Assembly (NCBI RefSeq): GCF_039729015.1
Contig: NZ_CP155792.1
Coordinates: 2,070,001 to 2,134,000, forward strand
Source: Blastococcus sp. HT6-30
Lineage (GTDB): Bacteria; Actinomycetota; Actinomycetes; Mycobacteriales; Geodermatophilaceae
Direction of reading: 5' to 3'
Length of the DNA: 64,000 nucleotides
In this document: in pieces, positions 24,546 through 33,581 of the stretch
Numbering within the stretch: position 1 is the first letter of the stretch
How the letters are laid out: the number at the start of each line of letters is the position of its first letter
The notes under the pieces: model-generated
Databases searched by the model: none
Told to the model about the DNA's origin: nothing
Seen by the model: only the letters and a program-made list of their open reading frames with translations
Made by a program: the position numbers and the translations under genes

Positions 24546-25853
24546 TCAGCGCGGGGCCACCACCAGGCCGCTGCCGACGTCGGCCGACGGCTGGAGCAGC
24601 CGCTCGCTCTCCTGGCAGAGCGTCGCCCAGAGCTCCAGCCCCCGCAGGCCGGTCGCCTCGGCCCAGAGCGCCGCGACCCCGGCCACGTGGGGAGTGGCCA
24701 TGCTGGTGCCGCTGATGGTGTTGTAGCGGGCCGGCATGGGCCAGGCCGAGCGGACCTCCCAGCCCGGGCCCGCGACGTCGACCTGCCCCCCGCGCGCCGG
24801 CAGGCTCCGCGCGGAGAAGTAGGCCGTTTCGCACCCCTGGTCGACCGCACCGACGGCCATGATCTCGACGCTGTTGGCCGGGGCGCCGACGAAGCCGTCG
24901 TTCCCGGCCGGGCGGTCGGCGTTGTTCCCGGCCGCGGCGATGACCAGCGACCCCCGCTGCAGCGCGCGCCGGCCGGCGGCGGAGTAGGGCGGGTGGGCCT
25001 CGACCACGTCGGCGCCCAGCGACATGGAGATGACCGGACAGCCGCTCGTGACGGCCCAGTTCATCCCCGCGAGGATGCCGGCGTCGGTGCCGCTCCCGTC
25101 GGTCCCGAGCACCTTCCCGGCATACACCTCCGCCTCGTGCGCGATCCCGTAGCGCTGCCCGTCCGGCGGGGTCCGCGGCCCGCAGGCGGTGCCGATGCAG
25201 TGCGTTCCGTGCCCGTGACCGTCCTGGGCGTCCTCGCCGGTGACGAAGGAGCGGGCCGTCACGGCCCGGCCGGCGAAGTCGGGGTGGGTGAGGTCGAAGC
25301 CGGTGTCGAGCACCGCCACGCGGACGCCGCGCCCCGATCGGGACGAGGCGTCCGCGCGCACCGCCTGCACCCCCCACGTCGCGTACGGCGTGTCGGCGAA
25401 CCGGGCCGTCGGCACGCCACCGCCTGGCGCGGCCGGCGGGAGCAGCCGTCCGGCCAGGTCGGACACGCCGTCGCGGTATCCCCGCGCGTACCCGCCCACG
25501 TCGTTCCCGAGAACGCGGTGCACGAGCTCGGGCGAGACCGAGAGCACCGGCCGGGCCGACGCCGCCCGCAGCGCGCCGACCTGGTCCGGACCGGCCGCGA
25601 CGACGGCGATGCCGAGGGCGGCGAAGACCGTGGCCCCGGCTTCTCGGAGCGTCTCCGGGGGCACGCCCCCGTCCGCGAAGTCCCGCGAGTCGGCGATCCG
25701 GTGCACGCCGGCGCGACCCCAGTCCACGGGCGCCTCGGCGCCCTCCCCGGCGTCGGCGAACACGACGATCTGGCGGCCGGTGGTCCGGGCCGTCGGCTCC
25801 ACGGCTCCGTGCCGGACCCTGCCCGGCTCCGGCGGCTCCTGCGGATCGATCAC
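24546..25853 (-). CDS. Subtilisin-family (S8) serine protease, no signal peptide
   Basis: 435 residues with a complete triad: Asp in VAVLDTGFDLTHPDF, His in GHGHGTHCIGTACG and Ser in ISGTSMATPHVAGVAALW. The oxyanion Asn is in IAAAGNNADRPAGN. About 140 residues (DPQEPPEPGRVRHG onward, including QIVVFADAG) precede the catalytic domain and look like a soluble regulatory domain; no signal peptide or membrane helix is seen, so it is probably cytoplasmic or exported by another route. GTG 25853 follows GGGGAGCA; longer in-frame extensions look like non-coding leader. Confidence 0.84.
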   Translation of the reverse strand: MIDPQEPPEPGRVRHGAVEPTARTTGRQIVVFADAGEGAEAPVDWGRAGVHRIADSRDFADGGVPPETLREAGATVFAALGIAVVAAGPDQVGALRAASARPVLSVSPELVHRVLGNDVGGYARGYRDGVSDLAGRLLPPAAPGGGVPTARFADTPYATWGVQAVRADASSRSGRGVRVAVLDTGFDLTHPDFAGRAVTARSFVTGEDAQDGHGHGTHCIGTACGPRTPPDGQRYGIAHEAEVYAGKVLGTDGSGTDAGILAGMNWAVTSGCPVISMSLGADVVEAHPPYSAAGRRALQRGSLVIAAAGNNADRPAGNDGFVGAPANSVEIMAVGAVDQGCETAYFSARSLPARGGQVDVAGPGWEVRSAWPMPARYNTISGTSMATPHVAGVAALWAEATGLRGLELWATLCQESERLLQPSADVGSGLVVAPR

Positions 25854-26121
25854 TGCTCCCCCTCGGCGTCGTGGCGGGCCGGAACGGCGACCCGCACGCT
25901 CGCGACCGCGGGTATCCGGTCGGAGACCCAGGGTGGCCGAGGTCGGGCCGGACCGCCATCCGGTCCCGCCGGTCCCAGTGTGGCCGCGGGGTACGACGCT
26001 CCGCGGGGGGCCGGCCTGCACCACCGACGGGTCCATCCACATGACCTCCCCGACGGTGCCGTCCGGGTCGGTAGAGCCGGCGCCGTACACAGCCCCGTGG
26101 TCCTGCGCCGGCAGCCGGGGC
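25854..26121. other. Intergenic region between subtilase and TetR genes
   Basis: 268 bases holding no credible gene on either strand. Open frames here read as Arg/Gly/Pro-rich extensions of the neighbours. Confidence 0.35.
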
Positions 26122-26742
26122 TCACGCCGGGCGGGCGCGCAGCCCGCTGAACGTGGTGGTGACCACCGCGTCGGCGAGCTCGTCCGGCGACAGGCCGCCG
26201 TCGGGCCGGTACCACCCGGTCACCGAGTTGACCGCCCCGAACAGCAGCCGGGCAGTCACCGCCGGGTCGACGTCGGGGCGCACGTCCCCCTCCGCCACGG
26301 CGTCGACCACGAGCCCCGCGACCAGCCGGTCGAACTCCCGTCGACGGTCCAGCGCCGCGCGCTCCACCTCGGAGTTGCCGCGCACCCGCAGCAGCAGCCT
26401 GACCGCCGGCAGCTGCGCGGCGAGCACCCGGACCGAGGCCCGGACCACGTGCTCGAGGCGGTCGACGGCACGCCCGGTGACGGCCCCCGGCTCCTCGGTG
26501 ACGGCGAAGAGGGCGTCGAGCGCCTGCTCGAGCGCAACCCTCAGCAGGTCGAGCTTGCTCGGCACGTGGTGGTAGAGAGCCGCCTTCGTGACGCCGAGCC
26601 GCCCGGCGAGCTCCTCCATGCTGGCCGCCTCGTAGCCGCGCTCGTCGAAGAGCTCGACAGCGGCAGTCAGCAGGGTGTCCAGGGAGTGCCCGGGCCGGCC
26701 CCGCCGTCCGGCCGGTTCCGCTCGCGGACCACGGGTCGTCAT
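26122..26742 (-). CDS. TetR/AcrR-family regulator, likely repressor of paa genes (PaaR-like)
   Basis: 206 residues. The helix-turn-helix is at about 20-65 ([20 protein letters not shown], then [19 protein letters not shown]); the ligand domain follows, ending in [17 protein letters not shown], typical of TetR_C. It is divergent from paaA with a perfect palindrome between them, so it probably represses paaABCDE until phenylacetyl-CoA binds. The ligand is inferred from context. ATG 26742 has GGAAGGGA upstream. Confidence 0.85.
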   Translation of the reverse strand: MTTRGPRAEPAGRRGRPGHSLDTLLTAAVELFDERGYEAASMEELAGRLGVTKAALYHHVPSKLDLLRVALEQALDALFAVTEEPGAVTGRAVDRLEHVVRASVRVLAAQLPAVRLLLRVRGNSEVERAALDRRREFDRLVAGLVVDAVAEGDVRPDVDPAVTARLLFGAVNSVTGWYRPDGGLSPDELADAVVTTTFSGLRARPA

Positions 26743-26777
26743 GGCGGCGATCCCTTCCGGCAGGCGGGGCTTGTGGC

Positions 26778-26796
26778 GTGATGTGCGCTGCATCAC
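26778..26796. promoter_or_regulatory. Palindrome GTGATG-N7-CATCAC in the paa/TetR intergenic
   Basis: A six-base inverted repeat with a seven-base spacer, itself containing GCGC. It lies just upstream of the TetR-type palindrome and could overlap the promoter or be a second regulator site. Confidence 0.45.
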
Positions 26797-26802
26797 ACTA
26801 TT

Positions 26803-26820
26803 ACTGACCAACCGGTCAGT
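26803..26820. promoter_or_regulatory. TetR-type operator upstream of paaA
   Basis: ACTGACC-AACC-GGTCAGT is a perfect seven-base inverted repeat separated by four bases, centred between the divergent regulator and paaA genes and 14 bases before paaA. The size and GACC...GGTC pattern suit PaaR/TetR operators, so binding here would block both genes. Confidence 0.75.
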
Positions 26821-26833
26821 CGCAGGAGGTGTC

Positions 26834-27799
26834 ATGGTCGCGTCGGGGATCGATGGGCCGCCGGCCGACGAGGCCAGCCTGCAGGCGCTGTTCGACGCCA
26901 CCATCGCCGCCGGCTCACGGATCGAGCCGCGCGACTGGATGCCGGAGGGCTACCGGCGGACGCTCGTGCGCCAGATCGCCCAGCACGCCCACTCCGAGAC
27001 CATCGGCATGCAGCCCGAGGGCGACTGGCTGCTCGCCGCACCGAGCCTGCGCCGCAAGGTGATCCTGCTGGCCAAGGTGCAGGACGAGGCGGGCCACGGC
27101 CTCTACCTCTACGCGGCGGCTGAGACGCTGGGCGCCGACCGGGCCGACCTGACCGACAAGCTGATCGAGGGCCGGCAGAAGTACAGCTCGATCTTCAACT
27201 ACCCGACACCGACCTACGCCGACGTGGGCGTGATCGGGTGGCTGGTCGACGGCGCGGCGATCTGCAACCAGGTGCCCCTGTGCCGGTCCTCGTACGGCCC
27301 CTACGCCCGGGCGATGATCCGGATCTGCAAGGAGGAGTCGTTCCACCAGCGGCAGGGCTACGAGCTGCTGATGACGATGATGGGCGGCACCGCGGAGCAG
27401 CGGGCGATGGTGCAGGAAGCCGTCGACCGGTGGTGGTGGCCGTCGCTGATGATGTTCGGCCCGCCCGACACCGACAGCCCGAACACAGCGCAGTCGATGG
27501 CGTGGGGCATCAAGCGGCACAGCAACGACGAACTGCGCCGGCGCTTCGTCGACATGACCGTGCCCCAGGCGGAGTTCCTCGGCGTGACGCTGCCCGATCC
27601 GGAGCTGTCCTTCGACCCGGCGAGCGGCCGCTACCGGTTCGGGGCCATCGACTGGGGAGAGCTGAAGCGGGTCATCAGCGGCGGCGGGCCGTGCAACGCC
27701 GAGCGGATCGCCCGCCGGCGCGCGGCCCGGGACGACAACGCCTGGGTGACCGAGGCGGCGACCGCCTACGCCGCGAAGCAGGCGGGGCCCCCGGCATGA
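26834..27799 (+). CDS. paaA: Phenylacetyl-CoA 1,2-epoxidase catalytic subunit
   Basis: 321 residues, close to the family length of about 310. This is the di-iron oxygenase subunit that epoxidises the ring of phenylacetyl-CoA. The ferritin-like ligand motifs are [12 protein letters not shown] and [14 protein letters not shown] (E-x2-H). ATG 26834 follows a perfect AGGAGGT (26824-26830). It is first in the paaABCDE operon, overlapping paaB by ATGA. Control is probably by the upstream TetR protein. Confidence 0.96.
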   Translation: MVASGIDGPPADEASLQALFDATIAAGSRIEPRDWMPEGYRRTLVRQIAQHAHSETIGMQPEGDWLLAAPSLRRKVILLAKVQDEAGHGLYLYAAAETLGADRADLTDKLIEGRQKYSSIFNYPTPTYADVGVIGWLVDGAAICNQVPLCRSSYGPYARAMIRICKEESFHQRQGYELLMTMMGGTAEQRAMVQEAVDRWWWPSLMMFGPPDTDSPNTAQSMAWGIKRHSNDELRRRFVDMTVPQAEFLGVTLPDPELSFDPASGRYRFGAIDWGELKRVISGGGPCNAERIARRRAARDDNAWVTEAATAYAAKQAGPPA

Positions 27800-28161
27800 G
27801 TGACCTGACGGCCGAAGGCGGCCGCGGCGCCGTCCCGACTGCGTCGGAGGTGCCGGTGGCCCCTACCCGTCGGGCGGTGCAGCGCGACTGGCCGCTGTAC
27901 GAGGTGTTCGTCCGTGGCAAGCGCGGTCTCAACCACGTGCACGTGGGCTCGCTGCACGCCCCCGACGCCGAGATGGCGGTGCACGCCGCGCGCGACCTCT
28001 ACACCCGGCGCAACGAGGGCGTGAGCATCTGGGTGGTCCGGGCCGCCGACATCACCGCGTCGAGCCCCGACGAGAAGGACCCGATGTTCGCCCCCAGCGG
28101 CGACAAGGTCTACCGCCATCCGACGTTCTACGAGATCCCGGTCGACGTCCCGCACATGTAA
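27796..28161 (+). CDS. paaB: Phenylacetyl-CoA epoxidase subunit B
   Basis: 121 residues. [20 protein letters not shown] and [15 protein letters not shown], ending in [15 protein letters not shown], are typical PaaB. This small subunit bridges PaaAC heterodimers. The first 28 residues are an extra, poorly conserved tail. It overlaps paaA by four bases. Confidence 0.95.
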   Translation: MSDLTAEGGRGAVPTASEVPVAPTRRAVQRDWPLYEVFVRGKRGLNHVHVGSLHAPDAEMAVHAARDLYTRRNEGVSIWVVRAADITASSPDEKDPMFAPSGDKVYRHPTFYEIPVDVPHM

Positions 28162-28175
28162 GAGGACCCCTCCTC

Positions 28176-28202
28176 CCCCGCACCTCGTACCTCGGTGCGG
28201 GG
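28176..28202 (+). promoter_or_regulatory. Hairpin between paaB and paaC
   Basis: CCCCGCACC (28176-28184) and GGTGCGGGG (28194-28202) form a nine-bp stem with a nine-base loop in the only real gap of the operon. It may stabilise or attenuate mRNA and set the AB:CDE ratio. Confidence 0.55.
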
Positions 28203-28233
28203 ACCCCTGGAAGGGCCACCCACGGAGGGCACC

Positions 28234-29142
28234 ATGCACGAGGAGACCGTGTACGACGCGCTGGCCAACGCGCAGGAGGATGCCGGCCACTGGGCCTTCG
28301 GCGCCGGGTTCGACGACCCGCTGGCCGGGGTCGACACCACCGTCCCCGACGGTGTGGACCCCACCGATCTCGGCGCCTACTGCCTGATGCTCGGCGACGA
28401 CGCCCTGGTGCTCGCCCAGCGGCTGATCCAGTGGGTGACGGCCGCGCCGGAGCTCGAGGAGGAGGTCGCGATCGCCAACACGGCGCTCGACCTGCTCGGC
28501 CAGTCCCGGCTGCTGCTGGCCCGGGCCGGATCGGTCGGGGTGCTCGGCCGGTCCCGGAAGACGGCCACCGCCTCCATCCCCGACGAGGACGCCCTCGCCT
28601 ACTTCCGCGACCCCGGCGAGTTCCGCTGCACCGCGCTGGCCGCGGCGGAGAACGGTGACTTCGCGCAGACGATGGTCCGGCTGCTCGTCGCCTCCACCGT
28701 GCGGCTCGCCGTCTTCGCCCGGCTGCGCGGATCGCGGGACCCGGTGCTCGCCGCGATCGCCGCCAAGGGCGTCCACGAGCTGGCCTACCACCGCGACCAC
28801 GCCGCCCGCTGGGTGCTGCGCCTCGGCGACGGCACCGCGCTGTCCCACCGCCGGGCCCAGGCCGGCGTCGACGCGGTGTGGCCTCTGCTGGGCGACGTCC
28901 TGGCCGCCACCGAGGTCGAGCGAAGGCTGGTCACCGCGGGCGTCGCCGTGGACCCGGCGGACACCGCCGAGGAGGTGACCGGCGTGCTCCGCCAGGTGCT
29001 GGAGCAGGCGACCCTCCGGACGCCGGCCTGGCCGGCGCGGACGCCGCCGCGCGGGCGGGTGGGGAAGCACGGGCCGGAGTTGACCGAGCTGCTCACCGGG
29101 CTGCAGGGCCTGGCCCGGGAACACCCGGCGGCGACCTGGTGA
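28234..29142 (+). CDS. paaC: Phenylacetyl-CoA epoxidase structural subunit C
   Basis: 302 residues with the ferritin-like fold of PaaC: CLMLGDDALVLAQRLIQWV, EVAIANTALDLLGQSRLLL, then GVHELAYHRDHAARWVLRLG. It is the non-catalytic partner of PaaA. ATG 28234 follows CGGAGGGC. Its stop overlaps the likely GTG of paaD (GTGA). Confidence 0.95.
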   Translation: MHEETVYDALANAQEDAGHWAFGAGFDDPLAGVDTTVPDGVDPTDLGAYCLMLGDDALVLAQRLIQWVTAAPELEEEVAIANTALDLLGQSRLLLARAGSVGVLGRSRKTATASIPDEDALAYFRDPGEFRCTALAAAENGDFAQTMVRLLVASTVRLAVFARLRGSRDPVLAAIAAKGVHELAYHRDHAARWVLRLGDGTALSHRRAQAGVDAVWPLLGDVLAATEVERRLVTAGVAVDPADTAEEVTGVLRQVLEQATLRTPAWPARTPPRGRVGKHGPELTELLTGLQGLAREHPAATW

Positions 29143-29648
29143 GGCCGGTGCCCGTGACCCTCGACCCCCGCGCGGTCGCCGAGACGGTGACCGATCCCGA
29201 GCTGCCGATGCTCACGCTCGCCGACCTCGGCGTGCTGTGCGACGTGCGGGAGGAGGAGGGCACGGTCGTCGTCGAGATCACGCCCACGTACAGCGGGTGC
29301 CCGGCCATGGGTGTGATGCGCGCCGACCTGCTGCACGCGCTGCACGCGGCCGGCTTCGCCGACGTCGACGTCCGCACGGTGCTGTCCCCGGCCTGGAGCA
29401 CCGACCGGATCACCGCCACGGGACGCCGGAAGCTGGCCGAGGCCGGCATCGCCCCGCCGGGCCCGGCCCCGGAGGCCGCCCCCGGTCCGGTGCCCCTCCA
29501 GCTCGGCCGGGCCCGGCGCACGGCCGACTGCCCGCTGTGCGGATCGCCCGACACCGACCAGCTCAGCGAGTTCGGCGCCACCGCCTGCACGGCGCTGCGC
29601 CGCTGCCGCAGCTGCCGGGAGCCCTTCGAGCACGTCAAGGAGATCTGA
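29139..29648 (+). CDS. paaD: PaaD, Fe-S/maturation factor of the epoxidase
   Basis: 169 residues: a MIP18/DUF59-type domain (TVTDPELPMLTLADLGVL, then TYSGCPAMGVM) and a C-terminal CPLCGS...CRSC zinc or Fe-S site. PaaD is required for assembly of active epoxidase. Start choice is unsure: GTG at 29139, 29148 or 29154, the first overlapping paaC. Confidence 0.92.
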   Translation: MRPVPVTLDPRAVAETVTDPELPMLTLADLGVLCDVREEEGTVVVEITPTYSGCPAMGVMRADLLHALHAAGFADVDVRTVLSPAWSTDRITATGRRKLAEAGIAPPGPAPEAAPGPVPLQLGRARRTADCPLCGSPDTDQLSEFGATACTALRRCRSCREPFEHVKEI

Positions 29649-30734
29649 GTGGCGCGACAGGGAGCGGGCACCCGCCGTCGCCCGCGGTTCCACCCGTTGA
29701 CGGTGGCGCGCGTGGACCGGCTGACCGACGACGCCGTGGCGGTCACCTTCGACGTCCCGCCCGAGCTCGCCGAGGAGTACGCGTTCCGGCCGGGCCAGGC
29801 GCTGACCCTGCGCCGCGTCGACGGCGACCGCGACGAGCGGCGGTCCTACTCGATCTGCGCGCCCGTGGGCGCGCCGCCGCGGGTGGGCGTCCGCGAGGTC
29901 CCCGGCGGCTTCCTCTCCACCTACCTCGTCCACCAGGTCCGCCCCGGTGACGCGATCGAGGTGCTGCCGCCGTCGGGCACCTTCACCGCCGACCTCTCGA
30001 CGCCGGCCGACCACGTCTTCATCGCCGCTGGATCGGGCATCACGCCGGTGCTGTCGCTGGCCGCGACGGTGCTGGCGGACGGCGGGTCGACGGTCACCGT
30101 CCTGTACGGCAACCGGCGCACCGACACCGTCATGTTCGCCGACGAGCTCGCCGACCTGAAGGACCGCCACGGCCCCCGCCTGCAGCTGGTGCACGTGCTC
30201 TCCCGCGAGCCGCGCGGAGCCGAGGTGACCAGCGGCCGGCTCGACCGGGACCGGCTCGGCACCCTGGTGGGCCACCTGGTCGACGCCGCCCACGTGGACC
30301 ACTGGTGGCTCTGCGGACCGCACGGGATGGTGCAGGACGCCCGCGAGCTGCTGACCGCGCTGGGGGTGCCTGGATCACGCGTGCACCAGGAGCTCTTCTT
30401 CGTCGACGACGTCCGACCCGAGCCGGTCCGCGGCGACGAGCGGACCGTCGACGGGCCGAGCGCCCAGGTGACCGTCGTCCTCGACGGGCGGACGACGACG
30501 ATCGCCGTGCCCCGGGACGTGCCGTTGCTCGACTCGGCGCAGCAGGTCCGCGGCGACCTTCCCTTCGCCTGCAAGGGCGGCGTCTGCGGCACCTGCCGCG
30601 CCCACGTCACCGACGGGCGGGTCGAGATGCGCCGGAACTACGCGCTCGAGCCGGACGAGGTGGCGGCCGGCTACGTGCTCACCTGCCAGGCCGTGCCGGG
30701 AAGCGACGCGGTCACCGTCGACTTCGACACCTGA
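29649..30734 (+). CDS. paaE: Phenylacetyl-CoA epoxidase reductase subunit
   Basis: 361 residues: FAD domain with RRSYSICAP (RxYS), NAD domain with IAAGSGITPVLSL, and a plant-type [2Fe-2S] domain with Cys308, 313, 316 and 346 (FACKGGVCGTCRAH and LTCQA). It passes electrons from NADPH to PaaA. GTG 29649 begins directly after the paaD stop. It is the last gene of the operon. Confidence 0.95.
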   Translation: MARQGAGTRRRPRFHPLTVARVDRLTDDAVAVTFDVPPELAEEYAFRPGQALTLRRVDGDRDERRSYSICAPVGAPPRVGVREVPGGFLSTYLVHQVRPGDAIEVLPPSGTFTADLSTPADHVFIAAGSGITPVLSLAATVLADGGSTVTVLYGNRRTDTVMFADELADLKDRHGPRLQLVHVLSREPRGAEVTSGRLDRDRLGTLVGHLVDAAHVDHWWLCGPHGMVQDARELLTALGVPGSRVHQELFFVDDVRPEPVRGDERTVDGPSAQVTVVLDGRTTTIAVPRDVPLLDSAQQVRGDLPFACKGGVCGTCRAHVTDGRVEMRRNYALEPDEVAAGYVLTCQAVPGSDAVTVDFDT

Positions 30735-30752
30735 CCGGCAGCGCCGCCCGGC

Positions 30753-31286
30753 TCACGACTCGGTGCGCACCTGGCTGGCGGCGAGGTAGGGCTCGTCCTC
30801 CCACTCCTCGAACGCCTCGTCGGGCAGGTCCGCCCCCAGCGCGTCCTCGGCCTCCGCGAGCGAGAACTCGTCCTCCGGCTGAGCTGCGACCACCACCTGG
30901 TCCCCCGGCGCGAGCGCCGGCTCGGTGCTGGTGAGGACCAGGATCGGCTCGACGTCGGCACCATCCGGCCCGCTCATGGTGAACGCCACCGGCGAGACGA
31001 TGCTGACCACCTCGCCGGTCAACGTCACCTCCACGTTGGTATACGCGTCGAGGTCCTCGCGGAACTCGGCCGTGTACGCCCCGTCGTAGGGGTCCTCGAG
31101 GTCGCCGGACGGGCGGATGTCGGGATCGGCGGCCGTGGTGGGCTCGCCGCCCCCGCCCTCCGCGTCGTCGACGCCCGAACAGCCGCCGAGGACGGCGGTT
31201 CCCAGCGCAGTGACCAGGAAGGCGCCGGCGATGCGCGGCGCGCGACGCCGGGCCGGGGGCAGGGTGTGGAACGCCACGCCGCTCAC
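30753..31286 (-). CDS. Putative acidic lipoprotein, unknown function
   Basis: 177 residues with a signal and lipobox (ALGTAVLGGC, about residue 32). The mature part is strongly acidic: SGDLEDPYDGAYTAEFREDL, VTLTGEVVSIVSPVAFTM, then PEDEFSLAEAEDALGADL. The VTLTGEVVSI beta pattern suggests an OB-fold-like domain, but no named family is recognised. GTG 31286 is the likely start; GTG 31277 is nine bases downstream. It converges on paaE. Confidence 0.62.
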   Translation of the reverse strand: MSGVAFHTLPPARRRAPRIAGAFLVTALGTAVLGGCSGVDDAEGGGGEPTTAADPDIRPSGDLEDPYDGAYTAEFREDLDAYTNVEVTLTGEVVSIVSPVAFTMSGPDGADVEPILVLTSTEPALAPGDQVVVAAQPEDEFSLAEAEDALGADLPDEAFEEWEDEPYLAASQVRTES

Positions 31287-31459
31287 CCGTTCCGTGGGGC
31301 GAGGGGCGCGGGGGCGTGCGCCCCGGTCGTGGGCCGGCTGGTCTGCATGGACGTCGTTCCTTCCGGGCCGGGGTCCGGCCACGGGGCTTCCCGCGGCGGG
31401 TGCTGTGCTGCCGCTGGTGCTGCCCCGGCAGGGGCGGCACCCTGCCGCGCCCGCCACTT

Positions 31460-31521
31460 CGTCACGGTTCCGCAAAGACCGGGGGCGCCCCGCAGCGGCC
31501 GGTCATTGCGGAACCGTGACG
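31460..31521. repeat. Large inverted repeat in a divergent intergenic region
   Basis: Arms 31460-31482 and 31499-31521 match in 22 of 23 positions and are separated by 16 bases (core GTCACGGTTCCGCAA). It lies 174 bases upstream of the lipoprotein start and 168 bases upstream of the phosphoesterase, near the middle of the gap, so it cannot be a simple end-of-gene terminator. The rest of 31287-31688 holds no gene. Confidence 0.85.
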
Positions 31522-31688
31522 GCGGCCGGCAGCGGTTCCCGGCCGCCACCGCGTGGCCCGCCGCGGCGGGCTCGGCCCTACATGACAAGCGCGTGGCGAT
31601 CCCGTCGCCGGAGGAGTCGGCGGAACGGCGGCGGGCACCGCCCGACGGCGGCACACGGCCGCGCCCTGCACCCTGGAGGCACCCCGAC

Positions 31689-32567
31689 ATGTTGCGCTGG
31701 ACCCTGCGGATCGCCGTGGCGCTCGCGGGGGCGCTGGCGCTGCTCGTGGCCTACGGCGTCCTGGTGGAGCCGCGGCTGATCCTCGACGAGGAGCACCTCG
31801 ACGTCCCGCTGCCCGGCCTCGTCACCGCTGCCGACGGCACGGAGGTCGGGGTCGTCACCGACCTGCAGATCGGCATGTGGTGGTCCAACACCGGCATGGT
31901 CGAGCGGGCCGTGGAGCGGATCGTCGACGCCGATCCGGACATGGCGCTCCTCGGCGGTGACTACGTCTACAGCAGCGACCCGAGCATCCCCGAGCAGGTG
32001 GCCGGGGTCATGGAGCTGCTCGACCCACTGGTCGAGTCGGGCATCCCCACCTTCGCCGTCCTGGGCAACCACGACTACGCCGTCGGTGCGGCCGAGGAGC
32101 TGACCACCGCCTTCGAGGAGGCGGGCATCACGATGCTGCGCAACGAGGCGGCGCCGGTGCCCGGCACCGGGACCGGTGCGCAGGCGCTGCACGTGGTGGG
32201 GATCGGCCCCGTCGTCCCCGGGGAGGTTGACGTCGAGGCGGCCCTCTCCGGCGTCCCGGACGACGCCCCCCGGATCGTGCTGTCGCACAACCCCACGGCC
32301 TTTCCGGAGTTCCCGGCCGGCACCGCCCCGCTGGCCCTCGCCGGGCACACCCACTGCGGCCAGATCGCGCTGCCGGGCACGCCGACGTGGTCGTACCTGG
32401 CGCTGACCGACGAGGAGAAGATCGTCGCCAAGGGTTGGGCCCCCGAGGAGTACGGCGCGGAGGGCAACCGGATGTTCGTGACCTGCGGCATCGGGTTCAG
32501 CCTCGTGCCGATGCGGATCAACGCCCCGCCGGAGGTCGCCTTCTTCGAGCTGCGCCCGGGGGACTGA
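31689..32567 (+). CDS. Membrane-anchored metallophosphoesterase (YkuE-like)
   Basis: 292 residues. One N-terminal membrane helix (residues 6-25) anchors a calcineurin-like domain: motif I VVTDLQIGMWW, ALLGGDYVY, AVLGNHDYA, then IVLSHNP and LAGHTHCGQ. The usual histidine of motif I (D-x-H) is Gln60, which should change one metal ligand. The family cleaves phosphoesters, for example in lipids or cell-wall precursors; the substrate is open. Confidence 0.85.
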   Translation: MLRWTLRIAVALAGALALLVAYGVLVEPRLILDEEHLDVPLPGLVTAADGTEVGVVTDLQIGMWWSNTGMVERAVERIVDADPDMALLGGDYVYSSDPSIPEQVAGVMELLDPLVESGIPTFAVLGNHDYAVGAAEELTTAFEEAGITMLRNEAAPVPGTGTGAQALHVVGIGPVVPGEVDVEAALSGVPDDAPRIVLSHNPTAFPEFPAGTAPLALAGHTHCGQIALPGTPTWSYLALTDEEKIVAKGWAPEEYGAEGNRMFVTCGIGFSLVPMRINAPPEVAFFELRPGD

Positions 32568-32576
32568 CCGGCGCGG

Positions 32577-33581
32577 TCATTCCTGCCACTCCCAGCCTGC
32601 GTCCTGCACGAGCTGCCGCAGCCGGGCGCGGCGCGGCGCCGCGGCGTCGACGGCGCGCCGCCACTCCGCCGCATCGCCGAGCGGTATGCCCGCGTCGATC
32701 AGCCGGCGGAGCCCGGGCTCGGGCGGCGGCCCCGCGTCGTGCAGGGGTGTCCGGCCGTGCGACGCGGTCGCCACGTAGCGGTCGATGACGCGGCGGACCG
32801 GCAGCACCGCTGCGGCGGGCGGCCGCAGCTCCGCGGCGACCGCCGCCCCGAGGACCAGCAGCGCGTCGTCGAGCCGGGCGATCGCGACCGGCGCCGACGC
32901 GGTGGCCCGCGCGCTGCGGAAGTAGTGCAGCACGGGGTAGGCCAGGTGCTGCTCGGCGACCGAGGCCAGCTGCGCCGGCAGCTGCAGGAGCTGCTGGGTG
33001 AGGACGGGGCTGAACCGGTCCCCGTCCCAGCCGCCGACCACCATCCGTTGGGCGCTGTCCCCCAGCCCGTGCAGCTGGGTCGCCACCGACCTCCGGGCGA
33101 CGACCGCGTTCATCACGGAGAACAGGTACGTGATGGAGAGGGTGACCAGCGCGAGGCCGCTGAAGCTGGCGAGAGAGGTGATCACCCGCCAGGCCGGATC
33201 GGTGGCGACGAAGTCGCCGACGCCGAGGGTGGACACGGCGTAGCCCGCGAAGTAGACGACGTCGGCGGCCGACCCCGGCCGGCCGGTGCTGGCCTCGGCC
33301 ACCGAGCCGCTGCCGAGGAAGATCAGCGACCAGCCGGCCCAGAAGAGGACCACCCACAGGGCGACGGTCGCGCCCATCAGGACCGGGCCGGCCACGCTGA
33401 GCAGGCGCGGCCGACCGCCGCCCCGCCGGTGGAGCCGGAGCAGCACGCGCCACGCCGCCGCGAGCAGCCGCCGGGTCAGCGGACCGGCGCCCTCGCCGAG
33501 GGCGAGCGTGGTGGCGCTGACGTCCCACACCACCAGGGCGACGGCGGACGCCCCGACGAGGACGAGGAGGACGTCGCTCAC
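32577..33581 (-). CDS. Two-pore-helix potassium channel-like protein
   Basis: 334 residues with about four membrane helices in the N-terminal half: residues 3-27, 62-90, a P-loop at 107-123 and 135-157. The selectivity filter reads STLGVGDF (T118-L-G-V-G-D123), close to the K+ channel T-V-G-Y-G-D but with Leu and Val. The cytoplasmic C-terminal half is helical and Arg/Ala-rich, without an RCK domain. It belongs to the ion-channel family PF07885. GTG 33581 overlaps the end of a short upstream frame (GTGA). Confidence 0.78.
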   Translation of the reverse strand: MSDVLLVLVGASAVALVVWDVSATTLALGEGAGPLTRRLLAAAWRVLLRLHRRGGGRPRLLSVAGPVLMGATVALWVVLFWAGWSLIFLGSGSVAEASTGRPGSAADVVYFAGYAVSTLGVGDFVATDPAWRVITSLASFSGLALVTLSITYLFSVMNAVVARRSVATQLHGLGDSAQRMVVGGWDGDRFSPVLTQQLLQLPAQLASVAEQHLAYPVLHYFRSARATASAPVAIARLDDALLVLGAAVAAELRPPAAAVLPVRRVIDRYVATASHGRTPLHDAGPPPEPGLRRLIDAGIPLGDAAEWRRAVDAAAPRRARLRQLVQDAGWEWQE

